From Euclidia mi (Eukaryota > Arthropoda > Insecta > Lepidoptera > Erebidae): 64,000 nt of DNA. Shown here one piece after another: positions 41,365 to 52,489 of the stretch. Each line of letters opens with the position of its first letter. The first letter of the stretch is position 1. Made by a program: the position numbers and the translations under genes. Under the pieces are notes generated by a model. The model did no database searches. It was not told where the DNA came from and saw only the letters and a program-made list of their open reading frames with translations. The DNA lies in the NCBI GenBank assembly GCA_944739405.2, contig OX123190.2:60531805-60595804 (forward strand), written 5' to 3'.

Positions 41365-42388
41365 CTAGTCGAGAAAAAAATTGTTTGTTGTCATAGTCCT
41401 TCTATTATCGTCAATTACTTCTGGTTGAATGTCAATGTCAATACTCTGCATAATGTCCTTAGTTAATGTCAATAAATCACTAAAAATAGTACGTAGTCCA
41501 TAGTTATTAATAGCTCCAGTATGCTTATTAAACATGCTGTAGTCAGTGTTGAGATTGCGGTTGCTATCAAGTATGTATGCGTGGCAGTGGTTAGTTATAT
41601 CCTGGTATAACAAATTATTGAATGTCTCAACTCTCAAATTGAATAGACTTGTAAATGCTCCATACTTGTAGGTTGGTAGGCAAATTGTAGGTTGGTAGGC
41701 AAATAATGACATTAGTGTGCTTAATATCACTCAATATATCTCTCATATATTTAACTATCTTATGGTAGTTACATGTTGTCTTAAAATCTTCTTCTCCTAG
41801 TAATATAATACAATAGTCACACATTTGGAAGTCTCTCAATTTTGATTTTATTCCAGTTAGGAGCTGTTCAGTGCTAGAATTTGGTTTCACATAATGGCAA
41901 ATATCATCAGTCTTGAAAGTGTCTGCAGCTATTGAATAAACCTGATTTTTATTATTTGTACTCAATACACACACTTTTTCTTCATTTCGATACATAGGAA
42001 ACGGTGTATAAGATGAGTCTGCTTTGTTCGTGTTATGTAGAAATATTAGTGTATCTTTCTTAGAACTTTTCGTTGCTTGTTCTTTCATATTACTGTTACA
42101 TTTTGTGGACAACGTAGGTGAAGCAGGCTCCCTTTGAAAGCTGTTGTTTCTGGAAATTGACAGCTTTTTCGGTGTGATTACTTTATTTTTTATTGGACTG
42201 TTCGTAATTTTATTGTATAAATTATTTCGTTTTATCAATTCTTCATTTTTCTGTTTCAAAGTATTATTTTCTAGAGACAAATTCTCTATCTCAGAGTGTG
42301 CACTATTTAATTGTGCTGTAAGCGATTCAATTTCTGTCTTTAACTGTCTTATGCGGTCATTATCTTCGTCATCTGATATCTCAGGCAT
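41365..42388 (-). pseudogene. LINE ORF1: coiled coil plus SGNH-esterase-like domain, frameshifted
   Basis: ATG at 42388. Residues ~5-60 form a leucine-heptad coiled coil (IRQLKTEIESLTAQLNSA, LENNTLKQKNEEL). A basic linker follows, then from about residue 185 MCDYCIILLGEEDF and HTNVIICLPTY, and later FNLRVETFNNLL, HAYILDSNR and NNYGLRTIF. That is the pattern of the esterase domain found in CR1-type ORF1 proteins, thought to act on membranes or bind RNA. The frame is broken by a 19-base tandem duplication (41666-41684 repeated at 41685-41703), giving two overlapping open pieces. The canonical catalytic residues are not clearly intact. Confidence 0.75.
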
Positions 42389-42460
42389 ACTATTAGTTGA
42401 AAAATTTTAAGTATCTGAATGAAGTTGATTATCGTCTCTCGATCGGTTAGTCGTAGTTCT

Positions 42461-43302
42461 GGGTATTCGAAAAGTAATATTTCCGAGAAGTCCATCTTTG
42501 ACAACTTTCGGCTTAATGAATGACCAGCCTTAACTACTAAAACCGACTCGTTCCGTCGTGAATATCTTGCCTTATAGTGCGGTCGACACTAGCGAGCTGC
42601 GCTTAACATCTGATATTCTGTGTAACTGGAACGCGATCGATGAATTCGATTTTTATGTTGGTAGCAATGAAAGATATCAATTTTGAAATATTTGAACTTC
42701 AATGAGAGAAAAAACGGATATCTTTACGAATGATGTTGTTCTTTACGAATTTATGCACTGATAAGTTGTTAATAGATTTTCAACGAGTTTGAACTGTTCT
42801 ATTATTCAAATATGTTTACACTAGACGTTGTTTTATACTTTATTTATTGATGTTTTCACTTTCACTTTGTTTTAAGTTTATGATGATCAGGGTTGTTTTT
42901 TTATAGTTTCTGTAATTCACATGAATATTACACTGGTTTTGAAAGCACTGATAAACTTATACAGTAATACTAAGACAGTTTTATGAATAAATTATTTTTT
43001 ATATATGGAGCTAATGTTTACGTGCAGATGACAGCTTACGTACCTTTTAATGCCAACTTTGTAATAAGGTCTAAAAGAATGAGCTTGTCTTTTGCGAGCC
43101 AGCCTCTCTGAAAATCTCATTAATTGTACTACATGGTATTGAGATTTCTCAGTAAGAAATATACGAGTATCAGACTGAAAAAACCCCAAAGTAATAAAAT
43201 GTACAAGCGTTTGCTTCGTAGCTCCACTCATTGTTACAACTGCTTTTTATATATAATATACATAGAGTCTTATAATAAATGTCGGTGTTATGATTAAATC
43301 GT
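42461..43302. other. No recognised gene
   Basis: The part up to about 42610 may still be the 5' leader of the LINE. The remainder is AT-rich with one 79-residue minus-strand frame (42992-43231) that I do not recognise and do not trust. Confidence 0.45.
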
Positions 43303-43590
43303 ATCATCAGCGTCCTAGCGTTATGTCTGTTGCATTTAAGACTTCAACGCCTAGGAGCCCTGGGTCCGCTTACTAGTCTAACCAGATATGACAGAATATT
43401 AGCTTTTCCATAGAGCTACTACCGTCTGACCGCCACAACCCAAAGAGATAGCGATATTGTATGGCTTAGACCAGTATCCGTTTATTTGAGGACACTGACT
43501 CCGCAAAACGACGTGCGACAGTGAAAGATCCTCATGAAAACTGGGACCGACGGCTTAGCATTTTCTCCGCACGGGCGATAATTAACTAAT
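43303..43590 (-). mobile_element. tRNA-headed SINE family, 5'-truncated minus copy
   Basis: Plus strand starts ATCATCAGCGTCCTAGCG, the complement of the GATGATG-tailed 3' end. The body matches 28139-28530 in reverse (TCTAACCAGATATGACAGAA, AGGACACTGACTCCGC). The tRNA-like head is missing. Confidence 0.8.
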
Positions 43591-44149
43591 TTGCTACTAC
43601 TAATATGATACAATCTTATAACTTTTATAAAACTTAACCTCAAAATATTTGAATCTTAAATGTCTTATATCTATGAACTGGCGTCGAATTTCGTATTTTT
43701 TTTCCTGATTTTATTACGATATTTTCTATTTATAACTGGTCAAACCATCAAGAAGCAAAATAAGCCCAACTTCCATACAAAATTGGTCATTCTCCAGCGG
43801 GTCGAACGGGTACGTAGCCCAATTAAAGTATAATAGGTAATTTCAGTTATCATTAAAACAGGTAGTACTATTAAGATATTCATGTTTCTAACTAAAACAT
43901 GTATTTCCCTGTTTATCAAAGCTCCGTGAAAGTTAAAAATGAAGAAAAAACTTATATCGTTGTCCACTATCTAATTCCAACTTGGACAAACTTGTCGCAA
44001 TGTTAATAAACAAAGCCCAACAGATGCAGAACAAACAAGGTTGGCAAACGATATATTTTCTTAATCGTAATAAAAGTGCAACTTATATGGGTGGTTACAA
44101 ATTATAAAATTGAAGGCAACGTAAATACAAAGGCAGTGAAAGCCAAGTG

Positions 44150-44332
44150 GAGTGTGAGTGAAGTGGAGTCACTAACAGTCTGCTACGCAAAGGGCTTCGG
44201 GCTTAAGTCCACGACCCTCACTGGCTTTTCGATGTTATCTGCGTATTCAATTGCTCATTATCGGTTACTTAGCGATTAAGGAAAACATCGATACGAAATC
44301 TGCATGTCTGAGAGTTCTCCATAATGCTCTCG
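44150..44332 (+). mobile_element. Diverged tRNA-headed SINE, plus copy, truncated at a palindrome
   Basis: Reads AGTCTGCTACGCAAAGGGC, GATTAAGGAAAACATCGATA and CTGCATGTCTGAGAGTTCTCC, the order of the SINE at 44944-45240. It stops being SINE-like at the 30-bp palindrome. Confidence 0.65.
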
Positions 44333-44399
44333 AGAAACATGCCAAGTACCTATGCCAATTTGCCAAGTGCAAATTGGCATAGGTACTTGGCATGTTTCT
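44333..44399. repeat. Perfect palindrome, 31-bp arms, 5-base loop
   Basis: Left arm 44333-44363 (AGAAACATGCCAAGTACCTA...) is the exact reverse complement of 44369-44399; loop CAAGT. RNA or single-stranded DNA from here would form a long perfect hairpin. It abuts a SINE fragment. Confidence 0.95.
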
Positions 44400-44943
44400 G
44401 TTTATGTCAGCGAGATGTACTATGGCCTTACTTTTCTCATTAAATGTAAAGTTTCTATTGTTCATCAGTTTGGATAAATCTGTATTTTCAAAATATGGAC
44501 GCTTGCTCTCAAAGACACAAAAAGATAATAATAATAGCCAGTAGCGATTGCTATTGGAACAGACAGGTTCCCAATAAAAAAATTGACAGTTACTAATCGA
44601 ATCTATAAATTCAGTTATTTTTACACCACTGATTCATACGAAACGTATTCCTTGAGACTATTGACTAGATTGAAATCTTAAAAGGTCGAAAGACTAAACA
44701 AGCCCGCTCTGCTTTATTTTGTTAAATTGCTGAGATTACTCATTCATCTTTTATAACATGTTTCGCATTTTTAAAACTCGGAGAAATATGCGTAAGCACC
44801 CACGTTTTGTCAATTTTAATTCCTACGAAGAAGATGATTGCGACCTTTTGCCGTCGCGTATTTCCCACGCACTGCTATACCTGTAGACTGCTTTAAAATA
44901 ACATGCTTGACAATTGCCGCTTATACTTCTTTACATTTATTGA

Positions 44944-45240
44944 TGATCATCAGCTCTATATGTAAACTGCTGGGTGCGGGCCTCTTCTCACTATGAGAAG
45001 GGTAAGGCCATAGTCCACCACGCTGCGCTGGCCAAGTGCGGGTTGGCCGTATTCACATGTCTTTCGAGAACATTATGGAGAACTCTCAGACATGCAGGTT
45101 TCCTCACGATGTTTTCGTTCGCCGTTTAGCAAGAGATAATTAACAATTTAATATGTACATAACTCCAAAAAGTCATTGGTGCGTGCCGTGGATTCGAACT
45201 CGGACCCTCTGCGTAGCAGTCTGTCGGTCCACTAGGATCC
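44944..45240 (-). mobile_element. tRNA-headed SINE with GAT tail, second subfamily, minus copy
   Basis: Minus strand: head with GATCCTAGTGGACCGACAGA and B box GAGTTCGAATCCACGG, body CCTGCATGTCTGAGAGTTC and GGTGGACTATGGCCTTACCC, tail GCTGATGATCATCA. The A and B boxes indicate RNA polymerase III origin. Confidence 0.8.
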
Positions 45241-45694
45241 ACTTGGATAAAAAGTTACACTTAAAATTTATTTTAGAAAATTCTTGTGTCGTATAATTTA
45301 GAAACCATCTTATAATTACTAGCTAAGCATAACCCTTAGAGGCTAAGGACGCCAACTAGGGATAATTCACACATTTATAAACCCAAAGAAAATGGAGAAT
45401 AAGGCCAAGACCACCTCTGTCTCTTCTCCTGGAGCTTTTTCCTTCTTAATCCACTAGAGGTAAAAGAAACAGCATATAAAAGCAAGCTTGGGATTCAGTC
45501 GCTCTGAAGGAACCGATCAAAAACCGACAATAGAAATGCAGTTTACCTAAAGTTTCTGTTAGAAGGCAATTCTACCCTGATCAAGAGAGTCCTAATACTG
45601 CCCTAAGTATAAAAAATTCGATCAGAGTGGCCCTATGTTGGTGGATTTCAATTATAAGTGAAGGCTTATTTGGTTTGGTTCAAGTATTTTATTT
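45241..45694. other. No recognised gene
   Basis: Contains GGCAATTCTACCCTGATCAAG and AGAGTCCTAATACTGCCC, which look repeat-like, but I cannot name the family. Confidence 0.45.
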
Positions 45695-45820
45695 ACAGTC
45701 TCACGCCTGTATCCCCAAAGGTGTAGGCAGAGGTGTAAATATTACACCCACATTTCGCCATGAATTTTTAGGTCCCACGTAATCGGGCACATCACCACAC
45801 TCCGGGCTGTTACTGAGTAT
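45695..45820 (-). mobile_element. tRNA-headed SINE (CTCGGGTTCGATTCCC family), 5'-truncated
   Basis: Plus strand CAGTCTCACGCCTGTATCCC, TGTAGGCAGAGGTGTAAAT and TTCGCCATGAATTTTTAGG correspond in reverse to 36696-36956. The tRNA-like head is absent. Confidence 0.8.
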
Positions 45821-46378
45821 AATATTATAGTGTTCTTGTATTTCCATGTATAATAATAGATGCTATTGTTTTAGCAAATATACAGCATAGCGATATTACT
45901 ATGCGAATAATAACATCCCTATGGCGTATCTTTTATCATAACTCGAGCAAATATTTTCGCCCTAACTTTACAGCGCTCGTTACAAAATCTCATGTTAATA
46001 TTACACGATCGCTGAACTTGTCTTCTATTAATAAAGGTAGTTGTTCTATTGCTGTAAACTGTTGGCGATAGAAAGAGTTATAACTAGGTTCGTAGGGAGT
46101 GCGATAAAGTGTCTGACGTCGATGTAACGAGTTGTCCGCAGTGTGTTCCTTGTAAAGTAAGCGCTCTATGAGAAGATTTAATATTATTCTGTTTGGGGGC
46201 CAGTACTAGCTGGATAGCATACTGCGACCAGATTTTGCAAATAAGTTATCGGTAGAATACCCTGTACAATACAATGTAATGAACTTTTGCTAGATTATCC
46301 AAAAAAGTGACTGTTCTTTGACGCTTTTGATAAGAATGTTAATGATTGATTGACATTTGAATATTTACTTAAAATTAT
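45821..46378. other. No recognised feature
   Basis: Unassigned AT-rich sequence between a SINE scrap and the GC-rich retroposon. Confidence 0.45.
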
Positions 46379-46390
46379 GAGGCCATGTAT

Positions 46391-46996
46391 TTTGGATTTT
46401 TTTTTATTTTAATGTTTTACGAGGTGGAAAATCCCTTCGGATCTACGACTCTTGGGGGAAATAAGAGCCGGAGTATGTGGTGTTTCCACTAAAAACCACC
46501 TCGACTTCCTCCATGTACCCATGTGTCGGAGGGTAGGGTTTCACCGAAGCATTCCTCGCTACCCCCCGACGGGTATTGGCCCGCCAGATGGTTAGGCGGG
46601 CCCCGAACGAAACCCCCTTGGCGGCGTATGAAGGTGTTGGGCTCCGCCGCCAAAACACCTAGCGGCCGCAGAGGATAGGGAGGACGGCAACGCAACACCG
46701 CATCTCCTCTTCCTCTGCGGCCCCACCACGACGCAACGATGGTGCGCCCCCATTTGGTCGCGGGAGATAGGGCGTGCGGCAACGCAACACCGACACGCCT
46801 CTCCCCCGCGACCGCGCCCGACTGCGAGAGACAGACAGAACTGTCCCTCGCACCCGCACCGTTGGACGCGTCCTGCGCAGGCCCCTCCAAGCCCACGCGG
46901 AGCGTCCCCTCCTGGATCCCTCTTAGCTTCACCGCGGGTGACCAATCCACGGTTACTGAGCCCCCCCACCACGACAAGGTGGAGATCCCACGGGGG
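46391..46996 (-). mobile_element. GC-rich non-coding retroposon, complete copy (606 bp)
   Basis: Flanked by GAGGCCATGTAT at 46379-46390 and 46997-47008. On the minus strand it begins CCCCCGTGGGATCTCCACC and ends with an A-rich run (the T-rich run at 46397-46410 on plus), so it moved by RNA-primed insertion with a poly(A)-type tail. It is strongly GC-rich against an AT-rich background. Long open frames exist on both strands, but none resembles a protein family. Homologous to 6831-7425. Confidence 0.85.
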
Positions 46997-47194
46997 GAGG
47001 CCATGTATAACTTAAAGAAAACATTGAAAACTCCATTCTCAAACTGTTTGTACTTAAAAACATCAGCCCAAAGCGAGCACCATTAACAGTTTGTTAATTT
47101 GTCAAATCTTTAATATAATGTCAGTTGAGGTTCTTCTTCCTTCGTACAAGTAATAGTCGATATGATAAGCCCAATTATGTTATTTAATAAACAT

Positions 47195-47245
47195 AAAATA
47201 ACTTTAAGCCTTTATTCCAGAAGGGGTAGGCAGAGGTGAATGGAA
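47195..47245 (-). mobile_element. SINE scrap (CTCGGGTTCGATTCCC family)
   Basis: TTTATTCCAGAAGGGGTAGG and CAGAGGTGAATG match the 3' body of the SINE in reverse. About 50 bases survive. Confidence 0.5.
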
Positions 47246-47342
47246 TATTTACCTAATTAATTATTTTCCAAACAAAATCAACTATATATATTACATAAGA
47301 AGCAACTTAATTATGTCCTAAAATTAAAATAAGCCTATTTAA

Positions 47343-49927
47343 TATCGATACCTTAAATCTCAAATGGCGTAATCACCATTTTGGACAAAATGACTTTTGA
47401 ATGCTGTGTTACTCAATTTTTTTTTCTCTATCGATCTGTCTTATCGGAGTTTCAAAATTCGCAAAAAATTGGTGATTACAGCCCACGTATTTAGCATCGA
47501 TAAACAAGTATTTTCTTATTTTTTAGCTGTACATGCCTTTAAGAATACAATTCTTAAGAGATTGGTCGATACACCAGTTAAAATTATAAAGATATGAATA
47601 ATACCGACTATCGAGTTAGACGTATAGGACCAATATACCTAACAGTGGCGTTTACGACTCAAGATAGTTAAAGAATTGAAATAAAACAAATTACTGTTAG
47701 GGGGTATCAACCTTTTTGCATTTAATTTGGCGTTTACAACCCATGGAATCAGAAAAATATGTTATTTGTTTTTGTCGTATCTACCATGTTACAAGAAATG
47801 TGGCGTTTACGCCAAAAAAACTATTTAAATGAAACTTGGATATAATTATATGGCATTGGTAGCTTTATAACACAGTTTTATGGTATTAAAAATTCAACCA
47901 ATAATTACAAAAATGATCTGTGATTACGCCAAAAATAAAATTGATATGTTTGCGTTTACGACCCAAAAAAACGCTGTTCTGTAAAAAGTTACGGTAAAAT
48001 AGCCTAGTTGGCTTAGAGTGAACGCATTTAAAATAGCTATTTTAGGTTTTATAAATAAAACACTTTGAGGAAAATGAAAATAAAGTTTAATTGTTACAAA
48101 ATTTAGTTTTATTATTTTAATTATACAAACGCAATAATTTTGGTTTGAAGTTCAAACTAAAGTTATTGTGTATGTTTATTTCTGTTTTTAGATAAGGAGG
48201 AACAATATAATTATACTTTACATGAACTAAGACTACTTACATCCGCACTGACAGGAATCTTACTTAGCGCGAGTTGTGTGTAAAGAAGTAAAACTAACGT
48301 TTATTTTTTTTTAATGTCAAAGCTAGGATATAAGATTTATATTAGATTTAGGCGCCAGCAACACTCCTGCCACTTCGTTTGTTTTTCAGGTATTGCGAGC
48401 AAATAAACAATCTTCAATACGAGTACTTTTAGGCAAAAAAAATAACACGTTAACTTCACTATTATTAAGTAGAATTAAATAGGTATTTAAATCACAACCT
48501 TACGTTTCTTTAAGTTTAATTATAAATCACAGACTTCAATTAAATTCGGTTAAACGATAAACATGAACATTAATAAAATGACGTAATAAAAGTAATTAAA
48601 CATAGTTTTCTGCAGACTCCTCTTCTTCGTCGTCTTCATCGGTTTCCTCTAAAACGTCTTTTATCTGAAATCTGATGACGATACTCTTCGTGATACATTT
48701 TTGGTATTGTACCTTTATTACAAAGCTGCATAAGGTCTTTGTATTTTGACAATTATAAAGGTATTCTGTTGAAGTAAAGAGGCTTCACATTATATCTTTC
48801 TTGGCACACCAAAGTACTTTCTTCATTTCACAGTCTTTTTCATGCCCTACTTCTTCAACTCCTTTAATATTCCCATTACCCTTGCCTTTTCCTTTTTCCT
48901 TACCTTTACCTTTCCCTTTATGCTTGACGTTTCCTTTTTCACATAATGTAAAATTAACTGCTTGTACATCATTTTTCATGGAGTATTTTACGTAGATTAC
49001 ATTGGGATCTTTCTTCTTAAATGTTACTGTTCTTATGTTTTTGAGCTTAAGACTTTTTAATAAAGATGGAGTGAAGCTATAGTTAGTCACGTCTTCAAAA
49101 TCTAAGAAGTCTGTGTGATCTAAGACTTCAACATTTCAAGGTCTTGGCCTTTTGCGAGCTGATGAAAAGAATGACGGCCACTCTGATGGACTCCATACAA
49201 TCAAGCGTTTTACTTCTCTCTCAATAATTGCATATACTGAATCCACTGGCATGTAAGTATGACCAGGCAGCAAATAATTTATCTGAATTTAAACTGTAAA
49301 TTTAAACGTTAGTTTTACTTCTTTACACACAACTCGTAGAAGACCATTTAGGATTTAGGCGCTAAGTAAGATTCCTGTCAGTGCGGATGTAAGTAGTCTT
49401 AGTTCATGTAAAGAATAATTATATTGTTCCTCCTTATCTAAAAACAGAATTAAACATACACAATAACTTTAGTTTGAACTCCAAACCAAAATTATTGCGT
49501 TTGTATAATTAAAATATTAAAACTAAATATTAATTTTGTAACAATTAAACTTTATTTTCATTTTCCTCAAAGTGTTTTATTTATAAAAACCTAAAACAGC
49601 TATTTTAAATGCGTTCACTCTAAGCCAACTAGGCTGTTACACCGTAACTTTTTACAGAACAGCGTTGTTTTTGGGTCGTAAACGCAAACATATCAATTTA
49701 TTTTTGGCGTAATCACAAATCATTTTTGTAATTATTGGTTGAATTTTTAATACCATAGAACTGTGTTATAAAGCTACCAATGCCATATAATTATATCCAA
49801 GTTTCATTTAAATAACATTATTAGTATAAAAGATATGAATTTTAAACTTTTTTTTTTCTTTTTGTTTTGGCTCTCCTGAAAAGTGACGATTTGGTGATTA
49901 CGCCATTTGAGATTTAAGGTATCGATT
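47343..49927. mobile_element. DNA-transposon-like element with >600-bp inverted repeats
   Basis: Outer ends are inverted copies: ATCGATACCTTAAATCTCAA on the left and the reverse complement on the right (up to 49927). The inverted arms cover 47343-48300 (with a ~430-bp part not in the other arm) and 49305-49927, about 90% alike. The arms carry many copies of related words: TGGCGTTTACGAC, TGATTACGCC, GCGTTTACGACCC, GGCGTAATCACC. Between the arms lies coding sequence for the C-terminal part of a DUF7869-like protein (minus strand). The target duplication could not be fixed, because both ends lie in AT-rich sequence. Confidence 0.75.
48603..49265 (-). pseudogene. DUF7869-like protein, C-terminal ~200 residues, frame-broken
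   Basis: Minus-strand pieces in order: HTYMPVDSVYAIIEREVKRL, WSPSEWPSFFSSARKRPRP, a stop, VEVLDHTDFLDFEDV, SFTPSLLKSLKLKNIRTVTF, IYVKYSMKND, a Lys/Gly repeat (GKGKGKEKGKGKGNG), then VKPLYFNRIPL, LSKYKDLMQLCNKGT, IPKMYHEEYRHQIS and an acidic tail DVLEETDEDDEEEESAENYV before the stop at about 48603. From memory this is the tail of a large uncharacterised insect family (DUF7869), whose HTYMxVDSxxxxIE box would supply a late acidic residue of a possible RNase H-like active site. At least two stops or frame changes break this copy. The N-terminal domains are absent. Calling it a transposase is inference from its place between inverted repeats. Confidence 0.55.
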
Positions 49928-49964
49928 ATATACAATACGAAAAATAAATTAAAATTAAATTTAG

Positions 49965-51605
49965 AAGGCGTCATGGAAGTCATCCGCATCGCAGTCAATC
50001 GGAAGTGTGCCCAGAAGACTGGCGGCATTGCCTCGTTGTATAGCAATGCTTATCTTTTGTGCTAAATACGTGCCAGCCCTCTGGTCGATCATTCTCTTTG
50101 CGAGATCCCTAAAAAGGGATCTCGCACTTGGACCCCATGGCCCCAAGGTTTCGACCTCAAACGGCTCAAACACATAATCTCCTACAAGATTTACTTATTT
50201 GCGCCGTTTGAGGGTCTCTGCTGAAGCAGCAGCAGCGCCCGCACAACCTGCTGTGCTGGAAAGATGGGATGGCGCAAGGGTATCGACACATGTCGCGTCC
50301 CATACCAAAGGCCTACCCAGCTTCCACGGCAGTAAAGACATCCCGTCCGGTCTCTTGCCATCGTTGCGTGCCAAGCCCTGAGGTTCAAGTTGGGCTGGAA
50401 CGCCAGCGGTGACAAGAGCACGGCGCAGAATGTCGTTGAGGTTGGCGTGTCGTGAAATACGACCCGCGCTCCTGCTGCATGACAGACCATGGTGACCAAG
50501 GCTATCGACAGCCTCTCCGCAGTGACAGCGATGTGGAGAGACACATGACGCGCCTAAACGGAGGCAAGTAGCGAAGCGGAAGGTTGTATCGTCCAACATG
50601 GTACCTATATTGGACGATGGCAGTGCCTGAAGCCAGAGGCCCGATTCCCATTCTCCCACAGCCAACAGGCGAGCACGCTCCGCAGCGTTGGCCGATGTAT
50701 TGAGGAGTTTTTCTCGTACCACGCTGCAAAGCGGCCCATCCCATTGCCTCTGGGAGAACAAGTTTCGGGGTAACTCAGTTCCTGGACAAGAATTTCTCCA
50801 AGCGTTCATGGCATCGGCCTTACACGGCACCTCAGAATCAACCAGTGTAGGTGCTAAGATTTTCCTGGTCAATTCTGCAGTGCTGTGGACCGATGACAAG
50901 AACGCTGGCAGGCTTACGTCAGAAATTTTGCGAACGCCGAGGCCGCCTTAGCGCACAGGTAAGGACGCTTGTTGCCACACTCGGTCGTTCAGAGCCACAT
51001 TCAAAATTTTACTTAGGGTATTCTGTATAATTTTGTCAATTTGAATGAGTGGAGTCGGATTTTTCCAAAAAGGTGAAGACCGTAACGCGTGTGTAAATTT
51101 AGGGACAAAAAGACAATATCGAATAATAGTAAAAGCCGAATGTATATTAATTTTGAGTAGCCTGTCTGAAACATCATTAAAATTTTGAATTTTTTCCTGT
51201 ATAAAGGAATCAAAACCGTCGTCTAAAATTGGGGACCCCAGGAGGCGAAGAGAACTTTTTTCAACTTGGGTGATATTGGGTGCCAGATATTGGAATTTTG
51301 AAAGAATAGAGGATTTATCTAAATTGTCATTAATAAAAATTTCGCATTTGTTTGTATTCAACTCTAAGCCTATGGATAAAAATTTCGATTTCAGGAATGC
51401 CAGATCTTGATATACAGTGTTTACGTCACCTCCCAGGGTTCCATCATCGAGGTACCAGATGTTTAATTTTGAATTTAGTTGGTTTATAACTGGATGGATG
51501 GCCAAACTAAAAATTTGTGGTCCAAGAGGGTCACCTTGTTGACAACCGACGGCAGATTCTAAAAGATGTTCCTTGTATATTAATTTAGAAGGGTGTCTGA
51601 ATATT
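49965..51605 (-). pseudogene. LINE RT with CCHC and PD-(D/E)XK-like tail, copy 1, 5'-truncated
   Basis: The minus strand begins at 51605 inside RT (LLESAVGCQQGD, motif B), then motif C IWYLDDGTLGG, LLGSPILDDGF, NIHSAFTIIRYCLFV, QASLPVR, a TAA stop near 50947, GGLG, and the C-terminal half. That half includes RCHCGEAVDSLGHHGLSC (CCHC-like), NLNDILRRALVTAGVPAQLE, KRPDGMSLLPW and LVWDATCVDT, and it ends at about 49965 with ADDFHDAF. The pattern RPDG...WDAT fits the restriction-like endonuclease of R2/NeSL-type LINEs, so the element may cut its target with that domain. Clade is inferred, not certain. Stops at 50947 and near 50190 disable it. Confidence 0.75.
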
Positions 51606-52266
51606 TACCTTATTTTACAAATATAAAAATATAACAAGAATTAATACAGATGATATTGTTTAAAATGATTGGTTTTAGTAATAAAACCTTTTGCCAAAGC
51701 GACAAATTGGAATAAAATATCAAGTCAAACGTGGGAAAAACTCAATACACCAAAGATACAATCCCAATCAAATGACATAGCATTATGTTTTATATCGCTT
51801 GCTGTGGGCAATAAACTTTACTGTGAGCTTTGTGGCTCAATTTGGTGGCTTCAGTTGTTTTAATTCTGTATCGTATTCGTGATCGTTACAAAGTGGATTT
51901 AAGTCTTCTGTGTTTTATAACAAAAATACTTACCGCTTGTTTTTCATCATCTGTTCTTTCATGTTTTGTTTGACAGCTGACATTTGAAGGAATCGCTTTT
52001 TAAAACGTATGAACGAGACTTCAAATGTTTTTTGACCCGAATTAACGTGCTATTTATTTCTTCTTTGAAGTTTGGACTGCCAAAAACCAAAAGATAATAT
52101 GGTTTCCATATTGAGGTGAAGGCTTTTTTATTCGTAAGTCCTCGTATTGCACCCAATAATAAAATACATCGACCCTATACGTGAGTATGGGATTGTTATG
52201 ACAATACGAGACGCTTAAATGACTACGAAGCAAATAAGTATAATATTTTGACGATTATAATTTTTC
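51606..52266. other. No recognised feature
   Basis: AT-rich spacer between the two LINE copies. Short chance frames only. Confidence 0.45.
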
Positions 52267-52370
52267 GACTGCACGGTTGGCGTAGTACTTAAGCAGTCGC
52301 CTTGCCACTTGGCACTGCGCCGAGTGTTGTGGGTTCGATCACCATACAAGACAACACGTAAAACTTTATT
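52267..52370 (+). mobile_element. SINE head fragment (GACTGCACGGTTGG type)
   Basis: Reads CGACTGCACGGTTGGCGTAG, AGCAGTCGCCTTGCC and GTGGGTTCGATCACC, an A-box/B-box layout. In the common moth family this head belongs with the 3' part found here at 23400-23500, 54300-54400 and 58090-58197. The link is from memory. Confidence 0.55.
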
Positions 52371-52489
52371 TAATTTATTATCATTACATTATTATTATTT
52401 TATACGTAACTAAGTCTTAAAATACTATACAAAGAAATATATACAGTACACACAAAAAAATATATACAGAAAAAGAAAAATAAAAAATT

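Larger units (their letters stand above)
38300..42460 (-). mobile_element. Near-full-length CR1-like LINE with esterase-type ORF1
   Basis: About 4.1 kb on the minus strand: 5' leader (edge uncertain, beyond 42388), ORF1 42388-41365, ORF2 41360-38519, short 3' end and a (CTTAT)n-type tail at 38303-38330 (TAAGATAAGATAAGATAA on plus). It is the most complete element in the window. ORF1 has one 19-bp duplication and ORF2 at least three frame breaks, so it is inactive. Confidence 0.85.
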
